In this document: positions 49,909 through 62,013 of the stretch, one piece after another
Numbering within the stretch: the first letter of the stretch is position 1
Layout: each line of letters begins with the position of its first letter
Assembly (NCBI GenBank): GCA_035578905.1
Contig: JAQJVL010000785.1
Coordinates: 310,001 to 374,000, forward strand
DNA length: 64,000 bases
Reading direction: 5' to 3'
Source of the DNA: Stictocephala bisonia
Lineage: Eukaryota > Arthropoda > Insecta > Hemiptera > Membracidae
Program-made: the position numbers and the translations under genes
Notes under the pieces: generated by a model
The model's database searches: none
What the model saw: only the letters and a program-made list of their open reading frames with translations
Told to the model about the DNA's origin: nothing

Positions 49909-50335
49909 CAGCACTAGTGGCACAGTGCTGTAACCCAGCTTATTAGGATCAAAGTGTAGATATTTTGGGTGATAGTTTCCAGTTTCAGTTCACTTAGTAA
50001 TAACAAGGCTTCCGATAAATGGTTACCATCAGTTTGGACATTACTAGAAAAATCTGAGGTGTTAGTAAGTGTTGGGTTTTGGTAGGGATCTGAGTGTTGT
50101 AAAAGGGAATAGCATCCTCGTCACTTAGCTGACAATCAGACCGATAATACGTAGTTCAGGCCAAACGTAAAGCTAGGTCCCTTCGATGCCCTGGCATTAA
50201 CTTTTATTTATATTGAGATATACACAAATTGCTCCGACCTCAGTTACTAACAATAACTACACTTGTTCATATACGCTTAACACACTCATTTTCCTCTCAT
50301 ATTCGCTCGTACATCTATGATCTACGTTTAATAAA
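49909..50335 (+). mobile_element. Older SINE sharing the tail of the 16881/36515 family
   Basis: The last 110 bp (CAATAACTACACTTGTTCAT ... CACACTCATTTTCCTCTCAT, ATTCGCTCGTACATC, then AATAAAAAA) match the 3' body of the full SINEs. The head differs. A GTGGCACAGTGCTG A-box-like and CAGTTTCAGTTCAC B-box-like pair at 49921-50000 suggests a different tRNA-like head joined to a common tail. Divergence makes the left end uncertain. Confidence 0.55.
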
Positions 50336-51439
50336 AAATACTATATTCAAAGTACTTTCAATATATACTCTAAGATAATTAAATGTACTTATAAAATAAT
50401 ACATTTCCATCAAACAATATAATATTTTAAGGGAGCAAATAAGAACAAAAGCACAAATTAGACAATGTCATCTCTTTGAATAATTTTCCTCATTAGCAAC
50501 TCATTATTAATAATTTTTAATAGTATACAACTTTTATCATTGTTAGTTGGATATGAGACAGAAGAAGGTTCATATTATAAAATTCTTAGTAAGAAAATAC
50601 AATTTTGAATGAAAAAGAAAATTAAAGGAAAGGTTTAAATTAATTAAAGGTAAAAAATTGATTTTTTCCTCAGTCAAAATCGGATATTTCTCACATATTT
50701 ATTTATTAATATTAACTATTTGATCAAATGTATCAATGAAAATGTACGATAAATCATATACACACGTTATTATTGAAGGATTAATTTTTGTCCAGCCCAG
50801 GTGGTGAACTGTGAATTGTCCAATTGATACATAAATGACCACTATTACAAAATTATACTACATTAGTCTAAATTGTATGAATCAAATATGGGTTTGCAGC
50901 GTTTGTATATTTATCACTAGCTTACTAAAAATAACTTCAACACAGAACCTTTACTGAAACTAACTTCACCATATAACCCTTGCATTAAAATAAATAATTA
51001 AGTTATCTGTCAAACTCTGATGGATTATGTAGTCACGATTTATTTATGATTTCGAAATAATTTATTAAGATTTGTTACACTCTCGGCGCATTAAAAACCC
51101 ATGATAACATGGACTTGTTATATCAGCTTAAAGGCAGACATTTGAGGAGACGTTAGGTCCTTCTAACGTCCAATCGACCTTGTTTGGAAAGTAGAAAGGC
51201 CGTCCCTTGGGTATCAGCAATTTAAATGCATAAACGGATTAGAATTTCGGCGTTCCGTGGCTTCACAGTCTTATATAAGTTGAATAAATTATGTAAATTG
51301 CATTTTTTGGTTAATGTCAAATTCACTGTAATGCCATCTCTAAACAAACCAACTTTTAAGTTCCTAATATACCAATCTATTCATCAACTAGCCGTACTAC
51401 TTGGGGGACATGCATGTCTACCCTTATACGAACAGTGTT
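50336..51439. other. AT-rich spacer
   Basis: A GC-richer stretch at 51100-51270 has short frames but no recognisable product. Confidence 0.4.
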
Positions 51440-51530
51440 ATTACCTCTCCCACCCACCCAAATATTTGCAGTGGTATTGACCCAACCACCCATGCACATG
51501 CAGTGGTACGACACTGTATGGCAGCCACCA
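51440..51530. repeat. Isolated CACCCACCC/GTATTGAC motif pair
   Basis: Two copies of CACCCA...TGCAGTGGTA in the same order, about 39 bp apart, complementary in style to the diverged right end of the 39-bp array (1800-1880). Confidence 0.45.
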
Positions 51531-51569
51531 ACCCTGTACTGGAAGAAGTCTGCAAACTCCCGTTGCAGG

Positions 51570-51671
51570 CTACACAAATTGATGACGAGTGCTACCCAAG
51601 TTGATCACGAGTGCTACCCAATTTAATCACATGTGCTACCAAAGTTGATCAAGAGTGGTACCCAAGTTGAT
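51570..51671. repeat. 22-bp minisatellite, left part
   Basis: About five units of GATCACGAGTGCTACCCAAGTT; starts at 51581, 51603, 51625, 51647 and 51669. It is interrupted by the LINE and resumes at 52232-52265 (GATCACAAGTGGTAACCAAGCT, then GATCACGAGT). Confidence 0.85.
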
Positions 51672-52231
51672 TTTTCCTTATCTGTCATATGCGGTCTCTA
51701 TATGGGGTACGGAGAGTTCTCATATACATAAAATATTTTTGTTACTAAAAAAGGCCATAAGAGTTATTGCACGTCTTCAACAAGTAAAGTGATGTAAAAC
51801 TGCTTTTAAATCCCTAAAAATACTGACTTTTCCTGGAATTTACATTTTAGAAACAATAATGTTTTTGAATAAAAATCAGCAAATTTTTCAATACCTTAAT
51901 CCCCAACCTAACTATGATCTGAGAGATAAGTTGAAATTAAATATTCCCGCAGATAAAACATATCTTAAAAAAAAAAAACATAAATTATAATGCAGTGATT
52001 TTTTTATAATGCCCTTAAGGTTGTAGAAGACGTTGTTAATTTTAAACGGAGTCTAAAATCCTTTCTAATTGAAGAATGTTTTATTCAGTTAATGACTTTT
52101 TAAATAACCAGTAATTAGGCTACACTGTAATTGTTATTACTGTATATATTAGTTTTGTATACTGCTTTATATTGACTCAAGTCAATGCATGTATATTGTT
52201 TTTATTCCTATAAAGTTATTTTTAAATTTGA
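51672..52231 (+). mobile_element. 5'-truncated Jockey/CR1-type LINE, C-terminal RT end and 3' tail
   Basis: A single frame from about 51676 reads LSYAVSIWG ... KKAIRVIARLQQ, stop (TGA), then AFKSLKILTFPGIYILETI ... NYDLRDKLKLNIP. These are the Y.lWG, Q+.iR.i, FK.L.ILT.P..YI.E and HNYNTR-like blocks at the C-terminal end of such reverse transcriptases. After an expanded A run the frame shifts. FYNALKVV ... NFKRSLKSFLIEECF then continues to a natural stop at 52101-52103. A 3' untranslated region of about 130 bp ends in TTTTTAAATTTGATTTGAT. The insertion lies inside the 22-bp minisatellite with TTGAT-like sequence on both sides. Confidence 0.88.
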
Positions 52232-53399
52232 TTTGATCACAAGTGGTAACCAAGCTGATCACGAGTATTTAGACATATTGAATTAATTTTACCACTGTTA
52301 CTATTTAAGCCTAGTAAAGTAACGTAAGATAACAAAGGGACGATAGCGTCAGCGTTCACTTCGGGTCGCTACTTCAACAAGATAATTTATGGTAACTAAC
52401 CAACTGTATTTGTTTAATCTTCCTGTGTTGTTCTAGATAAAATTACTTTCATTAATCGATTAAGGTGCACAACAAACCTGTGTATTTATTCAGAACAGTT
52501 TATTATTATATAAGTCTCCTTAACACGTGCAATTGGACTGCAGAGTTAACTCGTTAAAAAATGATAAAAAAATTAAATGAAAAACATCTTTTTTCATTTC
52601 ATTTTTATAGGTTTTTGTACAAACTATGAATTTAAATTAAATCCCACATAGTATTTATGTTAAACAATATTAATAGCAATATTACAAAAAAATAAATATT
52701 CAAAATACAAACGTATACAAACTGATAATTGTATCCGATATATTATTATTTTTTTTTTTCTTCAATTAATAAAAATAATAAAAGGGCCCGATAAATTTCA
52801 ACATGTGATAACCGTAACTGTCAAATATACAGGTTTTTGTTTGAAAACTATTTTGAGGATTGAGCCCAAATCTCTTTCAACCAACGTTCCGGTTTGTTGA
52901 TTTTTGAGTAGATCTAACTCTAACAGTGGGATTTATCATATATATGTACATTGTCTTCAGCTAATGTACGTTATAGGAGAGAATTGAAAATAAAAAGCAA
53001 TTAACAATAATTTACACAGCTTAATGTTTCCCATGTCCACCATTTACGTGATGATTATTAAAAACAGATTGCGTTATAAAATACATTAGATCTTATATTG
53101 CATTAAAAGTTAACAATTGTATTTTAAATGTCTATTTTACTATTACAATCATAAAAGGAATAAGTGCAACTAGTTTATGTTAATAGTGAGATGGTGAGCT
53201 AGATTAAATCCGCCAAGTCAGAAAACAATCACAACCATTCTGCTAACATAAATAGTGTAGATATTGATAAGGTTAAATATTTGTTGTAATGTTAGTAGAA
53301 TTAATTGACATTTTCATTGAAACAACTTAATTAAATTTCAAACCAAGAAGATAGAAAATTGTTAATAAATGAAAAATTATCGTATGGATTTAAGATGAG
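52232..53399. other. End of the 22-bp minisatellite, then AT-rich spacer
   Basis: The minisatellite continues to about 52265. No gene follows. A GC-richer patch at 52310-52370 is unassigned. Confidence 0.45.
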
Positions 53400-53919
53400 A
53401 TAAGATGAGCACAGGCTGACAGATCCATAAATGTTGTAATGAATAAAACAACTTTAAATTAAGGAAAAATTCAACATAGGGCACAGACATAAGCAAGCCG
53501 TTTCAGGGTTCAAAGCTCCTAAATCAACTTCCCTGTTCAATTAAAATATCGGAACACTTTTTCCTTATTTGCAAAGGCCAAACACATCTCTCGTAGGAAA
53601 AGGTCCAGATATAACAAGTTTACTCTAGTAACCAGTTTATCCCTAACGCTCTTAGTTATTTTAAAATAATTAATTAGGACTAAACCTCACTAATTCAGGT
53701 TGACATTTTTACTCGTGATTTTAATTATTTTAGCACAAAAACCTTTTGTGTTTTTAAACTTCAAATTTTATTCAAAAGTAAATGCCCCAACTTCAGATAC
53801 GCGATGGAAAACAATACCGCTGGTACACCTAGCATGATTGACAATATTTCATGTTTATTACATACAGTAATATCAAACTATTTAATTCTATCTTTCAGGA
53901 ATTTATTAATAAGTTATCA
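53400..53919. repeat. 520-bp direct repeat, copy 1
   Basis: Nearly identical to 55396-55914, differing by only a few bases (for example TTATTTTAGCAC against TTATTTAAGCAC). It starts near CACAGGCTGACAGATCC and ends TAATAAGTTATCAT. The pair is 1,994 bp apart. The repeat could be read as TGACAG...TTATCA, so long terminal repeats were considered, but no primer-binding site or polypurine tract is visible. A recent local duplication or a dispersed repeat family fits as well. Confidence 0.92.
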
Positions 53920-54125
53920 TGTTCAGAGATGTCCAACTAAGACACAATTCCCTAGCCAATAAATATGAGCTCATTTTCGTCTCGTAGGCTCGTTGGACCA
54001 ACGTCCTTATGTCACCTGTCTTATGGGACGGGCGAAAGGGTAAACACTTTATGTTCACTCCAAGAATCGAACCCAGGTTAAGTGTTGATATGCCACCGAT
54101 TTTACCGACTATGTTAAAAGTCAAT
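53920..54125 (-). mobile_element. tRNA-like SINE fragment
   Basis: On the minus strand GGGTTCGATTCTTGG (54074-54060) is a near-consensus B-box. It is preceded by an A-box-like TAGTCGG...CGGTGGCA (about 54112-54090). The body runs to the edge of the 520-bp repeat. A minus frame of 72 codons across it is incidental. A decayed tRNA gene is an alternative, but no cloverleaf could be drawn. Confidence 0.5.
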
Positions 54126-55395
54126 TCTTGGTTAACATTACTGATAGCGTAATTAGGAGAGTGGGTAATTTACTTTAATATATATGTCTACGTATTTTTG
54201 GGGTAAAATGTCAGTCCTTCGTCTGTTCCTATGTCAAGACAATCCAATTTATGTTCGTGGACTAAATACTATATAAATTAGCCATAACACCGTTGTTTTT
54301 TGTTTCAAAACTTGACCGTAATTTGATCAAACAATTTTATTTGTTGACGTTGCTGCTCCAAATGGTCATATCATTAAGAAAGTTTCAAAAGCCTCATGAT
54401 CCAATTAATTGTACATAAATTTGTCTAAATATAACTTTACGCCCCTCTATGCTACTATTGTTTCAAAAATTAAATATGTATTCAACATATTTAACAAAAT
54501 CTATTAGGTTACAAATTATAAGTATATAAGAGAGTTTCTAACTAACTACTTACTAAAATCAAGTGTTATTACACGGAGTATGTATTTTGTATAAATAAAG
54601 GCACTGCTGTTGCCATTGTAAAAATATACAGAAAGCCCCCAAAATACTGTGTTGTAAAATATTCAGGTCATTATAGTTCAACATTAATAAGTACTTCAAA
54701 TGTGCATTTACGTGATTACTATTTTTAAAAAAAGGACGTAATTTCAAGCATAATATTCTTTAAATTTAAAGGTCAAGTAATAAATGCTGAAATAAATGTT
54801 TGATATATTTTCAAGAAAAATTCCATTTACAATGTCTCTTAATTGTATTGACTCTCCCACTAATCTATAGCTACAGCAGTATCCATTATTTATTACTTCC
54901 TAGTGGGAGGTTCTATCGGTTTCAAATGTGGTTAATTCTGGCAAATTTCGAACATTCTGACGTATTTAATTAATTTAACCATAGGTTGTTTAAGCTAAAA
55001 AGTAATATAACATTACAAATGTACGTCATTTCGTCACCATTCACTTCGGTGTGGAACTCCAATACGAACATTTATTGTAAGTAAACAAATGTAAATATTT
55101 TATCTTATCTTCCCTTTTTTTGTTGTAGTTAGAATAACATTTATTATTCGTTTAAGATTTATATTAAACATATTTATTTCTTCAGAACGGTTTAGTGATA
55201 AATAAGTTAACTTAATACGTAAGATATCGGTATTACTTATTAACTAAATATAATAAATAAATGTTCAACCGAAAGGGTAAAATTTTGCTTTTTTTTCAAA
55301 AAAGAAGTGACAAAACAGTAATACGACTTATATTTCAAAACTTTTTGAGTATGCTTTAAATTTTGAAGACGGTTGACCTTCAGAGTCACTCTATC
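54126..55395. other. AT-rich spacer between the two 520-bp repeats
   Basis: No gag, protease, integrase or reverse transcriptase signature was found, which argues against a complete LTR element. Confidence 0.5.
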
Positions 55396-55914
55396 AAGAT
55401 GACCACAGGCTGACAGATCCATAAATGTTGTAATGAATAAAACAACTTTAAATTAAGGAAAAATTCAACATAGGGCACAGACATAAGCAAGCCGTTTCAG
55501 GGTTCAAAGCTCCTAAATCAACTTCCCTGTTCAATTAAAATATCGGAACACTTTTTCCTTATTTGCAAAGGCCAAACACATCTCTCGTAGGAAAAGGTCC
55601 AGATATAACAAGTTTACTCTAGTAACCAGTTTATCCCTAACGCTCTTAGTTATTTTAAAATAATTAATTAGGACTAAACCTCACTAATTCAGGTTGACAT
55701 TTTTACTCGTGATTTTAATTATTTAAGCACAAAAACCTTTTGTGTTTTTAAACTTCAAATTTTATTTAAAAGTAAATGCCCCAACTTCAGATACGCGATG
55801 GAAAACAATACCGCTGGTACACCTAGCATGATTGACAATATTTCATGTTTATTACATACAGTAATATCAAACTATTTAATTCTATCTTTCAGGAATTTAT
55901 TAATAAGTTATCAT
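55396..55914. repeat. 520-bp direct repeat, copy 2
   Basis: Matches 53400-53919 with only a few differences; flanks diverge abruptly at both ends (left CAAGATGACCACAGG against AGATGAGCACAGG). Confidence 0.92.
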
Positions 55915-58365
55915 AGTCACGAATTTTAATTATTTAAGTATTTTATTGGCCTTCTAACAAGTTTTACGGATAAGTGAAAGATAGAGTTTAATATAGCGAA
56001 CTTATGTCTCCAACAGCTTACTCAGCAACATATATAAATAAATGTATGAACGTATAAAAATCTTTTGTTTACAATGCATCACACATCAACGATGTTACCT
56101 CTTTCCTTTTCTCATTTTCAAACCAAATTCATAAAAATAGATTATTCAGTAAACAATGAGCCTTATTTTGATATTCAACATACTGGATGTACTCAAAACT
56201 TTAAGTTTGATATTGAATATTTATGAACACAGCTCGAAGGTATATTCATGAATATGAATATACCTAATAATATATGAACCCAATGAATATACCTAATAAT
56301 ACAATTATGAACGCAGCTCTAAGGCATAGCAAAGTATATGATTTAATGGAAATGTGTCGTAACACATTTTGTAAAAAAGAGAAATGAATCTTAATCATTG
56401 TTCTATTATTAGTAAAATAATTTATCAGCAAAAAGATCTGAAAGCGTCTATAAATAATGAAGGAAGTCCTACAAAAGAAGAATTCGAAATAACTCGACTC
56501 ATCGTCTTGATTGATTACAGTTTTCTTTGTTCGTTTATTCAATTGTTTTCGACCAGTTGTTTGTTTCAGACATCTTCCCGAACATTAATCACCGTCTAAT
56601 TCAGCTAATGTTCTCCCTTTTCTGTTTGTACATTGTTTACACTCAGTTATTTAATCAAATCACATATAACAACCAAATAGACCTTGTGTCTTTTATTTCA
56701 GCTAAACTAAAAAATACCTTAATATTAGACCAACAAAAATTTACATCCCAAATAAAACTAATTTTCCTAGGCGAGTAGTCTTACTGTAACAGACTAATTA
56801 AAGAGGCTATAAGGACAGATCCTTTGCTGAATTTCAAATATCAAATTAGTCGATTTACGACTGTGTAGAAACTTTTACAAATAACGCCACTCTGATTTTA
56901 CCATGATAATCATACATAAAAACTGCTAACGGCAGACTTAAATTGATAAAATGTAGTTTCAAACTCAAGTGCACTACCATAAAAATTATTTAAATAAATT
57001 GTTATTTTATTTACATTAACATATTTTTAATAATCCAGCAAATTAACATTAATAATCAGGCTCCTTCCTAGTTCATCCCTGACTTCGATTTTCGGTTAAT
57101 GCATTAAGCGTTCAATCTCGGGAGATTTAACTTTACGAACTTGATAGGTTTGGACGGTTTCCCATAGCAACGTCAATGATAAAAGTTAAAAATACAAGGG
57201 TTAAGAAACACAAAACAATTTCAATATAATTCTTAATAAGTAATTCTTAATAATTATTTATAAACAGCTGATTTTTTCAATAAGTTTATGAATATTATAC
57301 TTTTGAGTCAGTCTTTGGTGAAGTGATGCCAATGTTATAAAGATAAATTAACAACTGTTTAAAGACCTTGTTGTGATAAAAATGTTATTTATCATATACA
57401 ATTTGACAGTTCAATCAAAATATACCTCTCTTATATTACATACAAAGTCCCTCTGTTACTTCCTATATTAATCAGTCTATCCTAAGTTTTTGTCAGCCCT
57501 TTCAACGGAAACCGAACTTATTGTTGTTATATATTTTTTTAAGTAATAATAATCCCATAAATAATATATAATAAAACAGGAAATAGCCACAGCATATTGT
57601 GGCAATCAATAATCAGAGAACATTCGGTCAGTAAATAACATTATAAAGATTTTTATTATTTCAATTAAAAAAAAAAAAAAACTGTATTTAGAGCTATTGG
57701 ATGTGAAATATATTCACATAGACTATCAGCATTTTTTAATAGGGGATAATCTATAAAAATAGCTAATTCTTTTAGGTTTCTTGTATTAAAATAAAATATC
57801 CATTGTTACATTCCACAAATAATTTTATTGAGGTCCGTTTGGTAAATTTTATATCAAAACATACATCAATAAAATAAAACTGGTTTAATGGAACATGTTA
57901 TAGAGCACTTATTTTTGTGTGTCTTTTCAGATACTAATTAATTATAATATTTTTCCTGTATACAGTATTACTCTTTAATTATATTGTTAGAATAACAATG
58001 TGTGTGTTTATTAAATACAATTACTTACAGTTTCTTATGCATTTCAATGTTCAGAATTGTTCATGATAAGTTTTCCACTTCTTTCCATATAAAGTGATGT
58101 TGCCATAGGTTTTATGGTTAATAATTAATTTTAAAGTTATTGTTTTATTAAGTGTCACTCACTATTTATACAACATAACTGCAATGTTTAAGACAATAGC
58201 CTTTTTGTAAATACCTCTCCGTAAGTGATGAAATGTTAAGCGAAGTAAATATTAAATTTTTAGTATCATTTCCGTTGGTTTACGAGATGGAATATTTAAA
58301 ATAAACTACCCAGTCTTTATGAAATGAAGAGAATAATTATGATTTAGAATTAGTTATATATAAGT

Positions 58366-58370
<5 letters not shown>
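55915..58370. other. AT-rich spacer
   Basis: Small local duplications of GAATATACCTAATAATA at about 56255 and 56285. Overlapping frames on both strands at 56264-56778 have no recognisable product. A poly(A) run lies at about 57667-57681. A GC-richer patch at 57055-57175 is unassigned. Confidence 0.45.

Positions 58371-58436
<66 letters not shown>
58371..58436. repeat. (TA)33 microsatellite
   Basis: 66 uninterrupted bases of TA, followed by CAA and a run of T. Confidence 0.97.
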
Positions 58437-58440
<4 letters not shown>

Positions 58441-61048
58441 TTTTTTTTTACAAAAAGCTTCAATAGGCAGACAAGTAATTTTCCTGGCTAAGTTTCTATC
58501 TTATCTATCTGAGACTATCTTCCTACGTTATTATTACTGTAGATACCAAACAATTTGTGTCACGATATCATACTAATGTTTACCTTTATCGTTATAAAAA
58601 GGTTTACTCATTATGAAATAGTGAAATGTTTATTGTAAAAGGTGTTTTAAATGAAGAAGTTGTGTATCCACTAAGATACATTGCCCGAGATTAATTGCTA
58701 ATTGAACTGATAATGTGGAGTTACACGGGCTTGCATTTTACATTATCTTCCTCAAAGTGCTCTTCGGTCTACACGGAGGTAAACAGTTAATACACTTCTA
58801 GCAAACCAATAGCTGCTATAAGATATTGTTTACAACAAATGTATAGGTAAAAATTGGTAATAATAATTTGAGGTGAGCGTATTTACAAAAACCAAAGTTA
58901 TTATTTACTTTTTTTTTTTTTTTAATTTATCCGTTCGCCAAAATGCTTAACAAACTAACTAAGAATCTACATTGAGAAACAAATCGGACCAAAAAACGTT
59001 TCAAATAAATGTAATTTTGAAAAGTTAGTATAAAAACGAATGTATTAAAAAATCTTCCTTTAATTTTATTTTTTTATTTGAACAATAGAATATATAGGCT
59101 CTCTAAGCACTTCGCAATCACACACATATAATTCATATGACCGACGTAAGAATAAAGATAGACCAACATATCCTTTCATCAATGATAACTTAATCTAATA
59201 AATAAATATGAATCACGTCTACAAAAATATTTTTTCATTATTATACATTATTTCATACAGGACTAAATCTTATAAGTAACTCACACAAACACCAAAAACT
59301 AATGCAGAAAATAACTTTTTTGCGTTAGTAAGTTATATTTAATACAACAGCAACATTTAAAAGGTTTTAAATATTAATTACAAAGTTTTTGAAATATTAA
59401 TTTTAGTTTATTCTTTTACTAATTGTTTGTAATATTAGATAATTACGTTGTAAGGTAAACAAAATTAATGATTTCTATAGTATATGTTTTTATTACTATT
59501 AGTAGTTGTAGTGATAATATATAAAACATGTATATTAATTAACTTTAATTTTAAACATTTATGGTAAGATCCAAGCTGTCCGTAATTAGTTTTTAACACA
59601 ATTACATTCTTATTTTGAACAATAATATCATGCGTTACAGTGAAGGAACATATTTTCAAATCATTCTGAGTTATATGGAAATATTTGCGAATAAGCAGTC
59701 AAAAGGAATATTACTAATTTGTTTTGGTACAACATTTCAACATTACGTTGTAATTTAAAAAGACGGTTCTCATATCTGTTTTGATGAAATCCTCTTACGG
59801 CTTCATTTTACAGCATCATTGAGTCGTACATGAATATATTGTACTTCAAATATATTTTAAAAAGCACAATAACATTCATATTTTTTAAATAAAACATGTT
59901 TTAGTAAATAGTTTGGTAATAATTAATTATTGATCAACTATTTACACTGTATAAAGTTACATTTATACTCTCAAAAGATAGGTTTTTATTTTAAATTTTT
60001 TTTTATTTCAATTATTTAAATTTTATGTAGCATTATGTATCCTTATAAATTTAGAAAACAATTATAGCAAGGGAAAAGGAGCAATAAGTTGAGAAAACAA
60101 AAAAATAAAGATTGAATTTACAATATTTTTGTAAAAGAGTGTTGATATTAAGTTAAAAGTTTCTCTTTTAATATAATTGAGGCTAAAGAAGTTAGCTAAT
60201 GGTGTGCTTTATAAAAGTCTCATTGCATTAAATCTACTGCATAATATTGTTTAAAGTACCATCACTTACAGAATTAAAATTTACAAAAATACACATGAAG
60301 GGGAATATTATTATTTGCATTAATTCAATTATAAAATGTTATTAATGAACGTAGAGACAAAAGGAAAATCACTTCATTGTATTTAATTTAACATTTAAAC
60401 ATCACAGTTTTAATTTTTAAAAAAATGTGTTTATATTATGTAATGTGTTACAGAACTGCGTTTTAAGCTATATTAAACAGAAACATTTTGATGAGCAAAG
60501 CGAGGCCATTTTGAAATATGTTTAATATTGAGAGAAATTTAAGTTTATATTATTGAGTTTTATGTAAAGAATTACACATAAATGTTTAGATTATTTTGAG
60601 ACATTTAAACGTATTTTCTTGATATCATTGTTTAACAACATTCTGTAATTTACTTTCAAACTCTTAAATATGAAAGTTTTTTTAAAGTCTTTTTAAATAA
60701 GTTTCATAAAATCACTAAATTTGTTCTTTGTGACTTATTGTTTCACTTGAATGATTCGTAGCAACATTTATATTAAACTCATATTATTTTATTAACTGAG
60801 GTAACTCTATAACCTAAAAACCAAACAGAACTAACGGTATAAATTATTTGCAAATAAGATTATTTTTTAACTTTATTACAATGTCTGTCTCTCATCATTT
60901 ACGTAACCATGTCCTATTGTGTATGCTTGTTTAGTTGTTTTAAGCCTCCTAAGTGAAACAATTAATATTAAACTGAAAACTATAACATTTATCGTAAATA
61001 TGGCATTTTGGGTACGAAAATTGTGTGGACTCTCGTCCTGATCAAGAA
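58437..61048. other. AT-rich spacer
   Basis: A GC-richer patch at 58650-58800 has no readable exon. No gene seen elsewhere. Confidence 0.5.
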
Positions 61049-61535
61049 TATGGCAAAGTTTTAGAAATCGAGTAGTTATTGAGCGTGTTAGCGCCAGAAA
61101 AGTGTTGGTTTCAGTAAGATTATGTTTTTATAGAGTAGGTCTAGGCTGGATACTGTTAGGTTATGTTAGGGTTGGTTAGGTAACATTGGTTTGGTTGGGT
61201 TAAGTTAGGTTTATTAGTTTGGGTTTGCAAACTAATCTAATTAATCTAATCTGGATTTTTTCACTAATCTGAAAAAACACCCTTCCATCTCAAAACCTAA
61301 CCTATCCAAAACTAACCAAACAGAATGTAACCTACCTAACCTTACAAATCCAAATCTAACAGCCTAACCAAACAAACTTATGTAACTTAAATCTTATTTA
61401 ACTTAACAAAACCAAACACAACAGTACCCGTCCTAGGCTTATCCTATAAACACATAACCTTACTAAAACTGGCACACTCCGACGCTAACACAACCATTAC
61501 ACACTAATCCGACTGCCAAAACCTTGCCATTTATA
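61049..61535. mobile_element. Foldback element rich in GGTTAGGTTA-type motifs
   Basis: The left arm (ATGGCAAAGTTTTAG, TGTTAGCG, TCAGTAAGATTATGTTTTTA, TAGGCT, TACTGTTAGGTTATG...) aligns with the complement of the right arm (ATGGCAAGGTTTTGG, TGTTAGCG, TTAGTAAGGTTATGTGTTTA, TAGGCT..., GTACTGTTGTG...). Arms are roughly 190-240 bp. The central parts are built of GGTTAGGTTA-like words, plus on the left and complementary on the right. It is a MITE-like palindrome; target duplication is unresolved. Confidence 0.75.
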
Positions 61536-62013
61536 TGGCATTCTATTTACAAAAAAATTTTACGTTTTTCCTCATTTCCGTAATTTGTACAACTTTTCAT
61601 CTGACAAAAACAATTTGTTCTTGATTTTTAGTTATCTAGTATGAAATAATGCTGTTCTAAATAATTACGGACGTTTTAGCACTTTAAAAAGAAGGGCACA
61701 CAAATTCGTATGTAACTGTAGTTGGCCTAGAACAGCAATTAAAAAAATAATTTGGAAATTTCCACTGTCATAGTCATCTATATTAAATTAGTATTTACAA
61801 ATTTGGCTGGCAAGTAAGTTAATGGAAAAGATAATGGAAGAGTTGGGCAAAATTTTAATTCAGCACTTTCTCTTTATATAATGAAGCAAGACTGATAGCA
61901 ATGAGGGAATTCTGTCATAAAAACCCATAACCATCGGTTACCTCTGTCATTAAGCTCGTATTAAACGACCCTATTTATTAAGAATAAATATATGCGAGTG
62001 ACTAGAGCTCAGG
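61536..62013. other. AT-rich spacer
   Basis: No feature recognised. Confidence 0.5.

Noticed and set aside
51377..51626. Three overlapping frames of 66-84 codons
   Set aside because: They overlap each other on both strands across a repeat motif and the 22-bp minisatellite; no product is recognisable.
54060..54125. Functional tRNA gene
   Set aside because: The B-box is good but the A-box is disrupted, no cloverleaf can be drawn, and it continues into a SINE-like body.
56264..56778. Overlapping 71-92 codon frames on opposite strands
   Set aside because: Lys/Ile/Phe-rich composition expected from AT-rich DNA, no domain, no splice or start support.
61140..61340. Internal telomere tract (TTAGG)n
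   Set aside because: Words are degenerate, not a regular 5-bp array, and form inverted arms of a foldback element.
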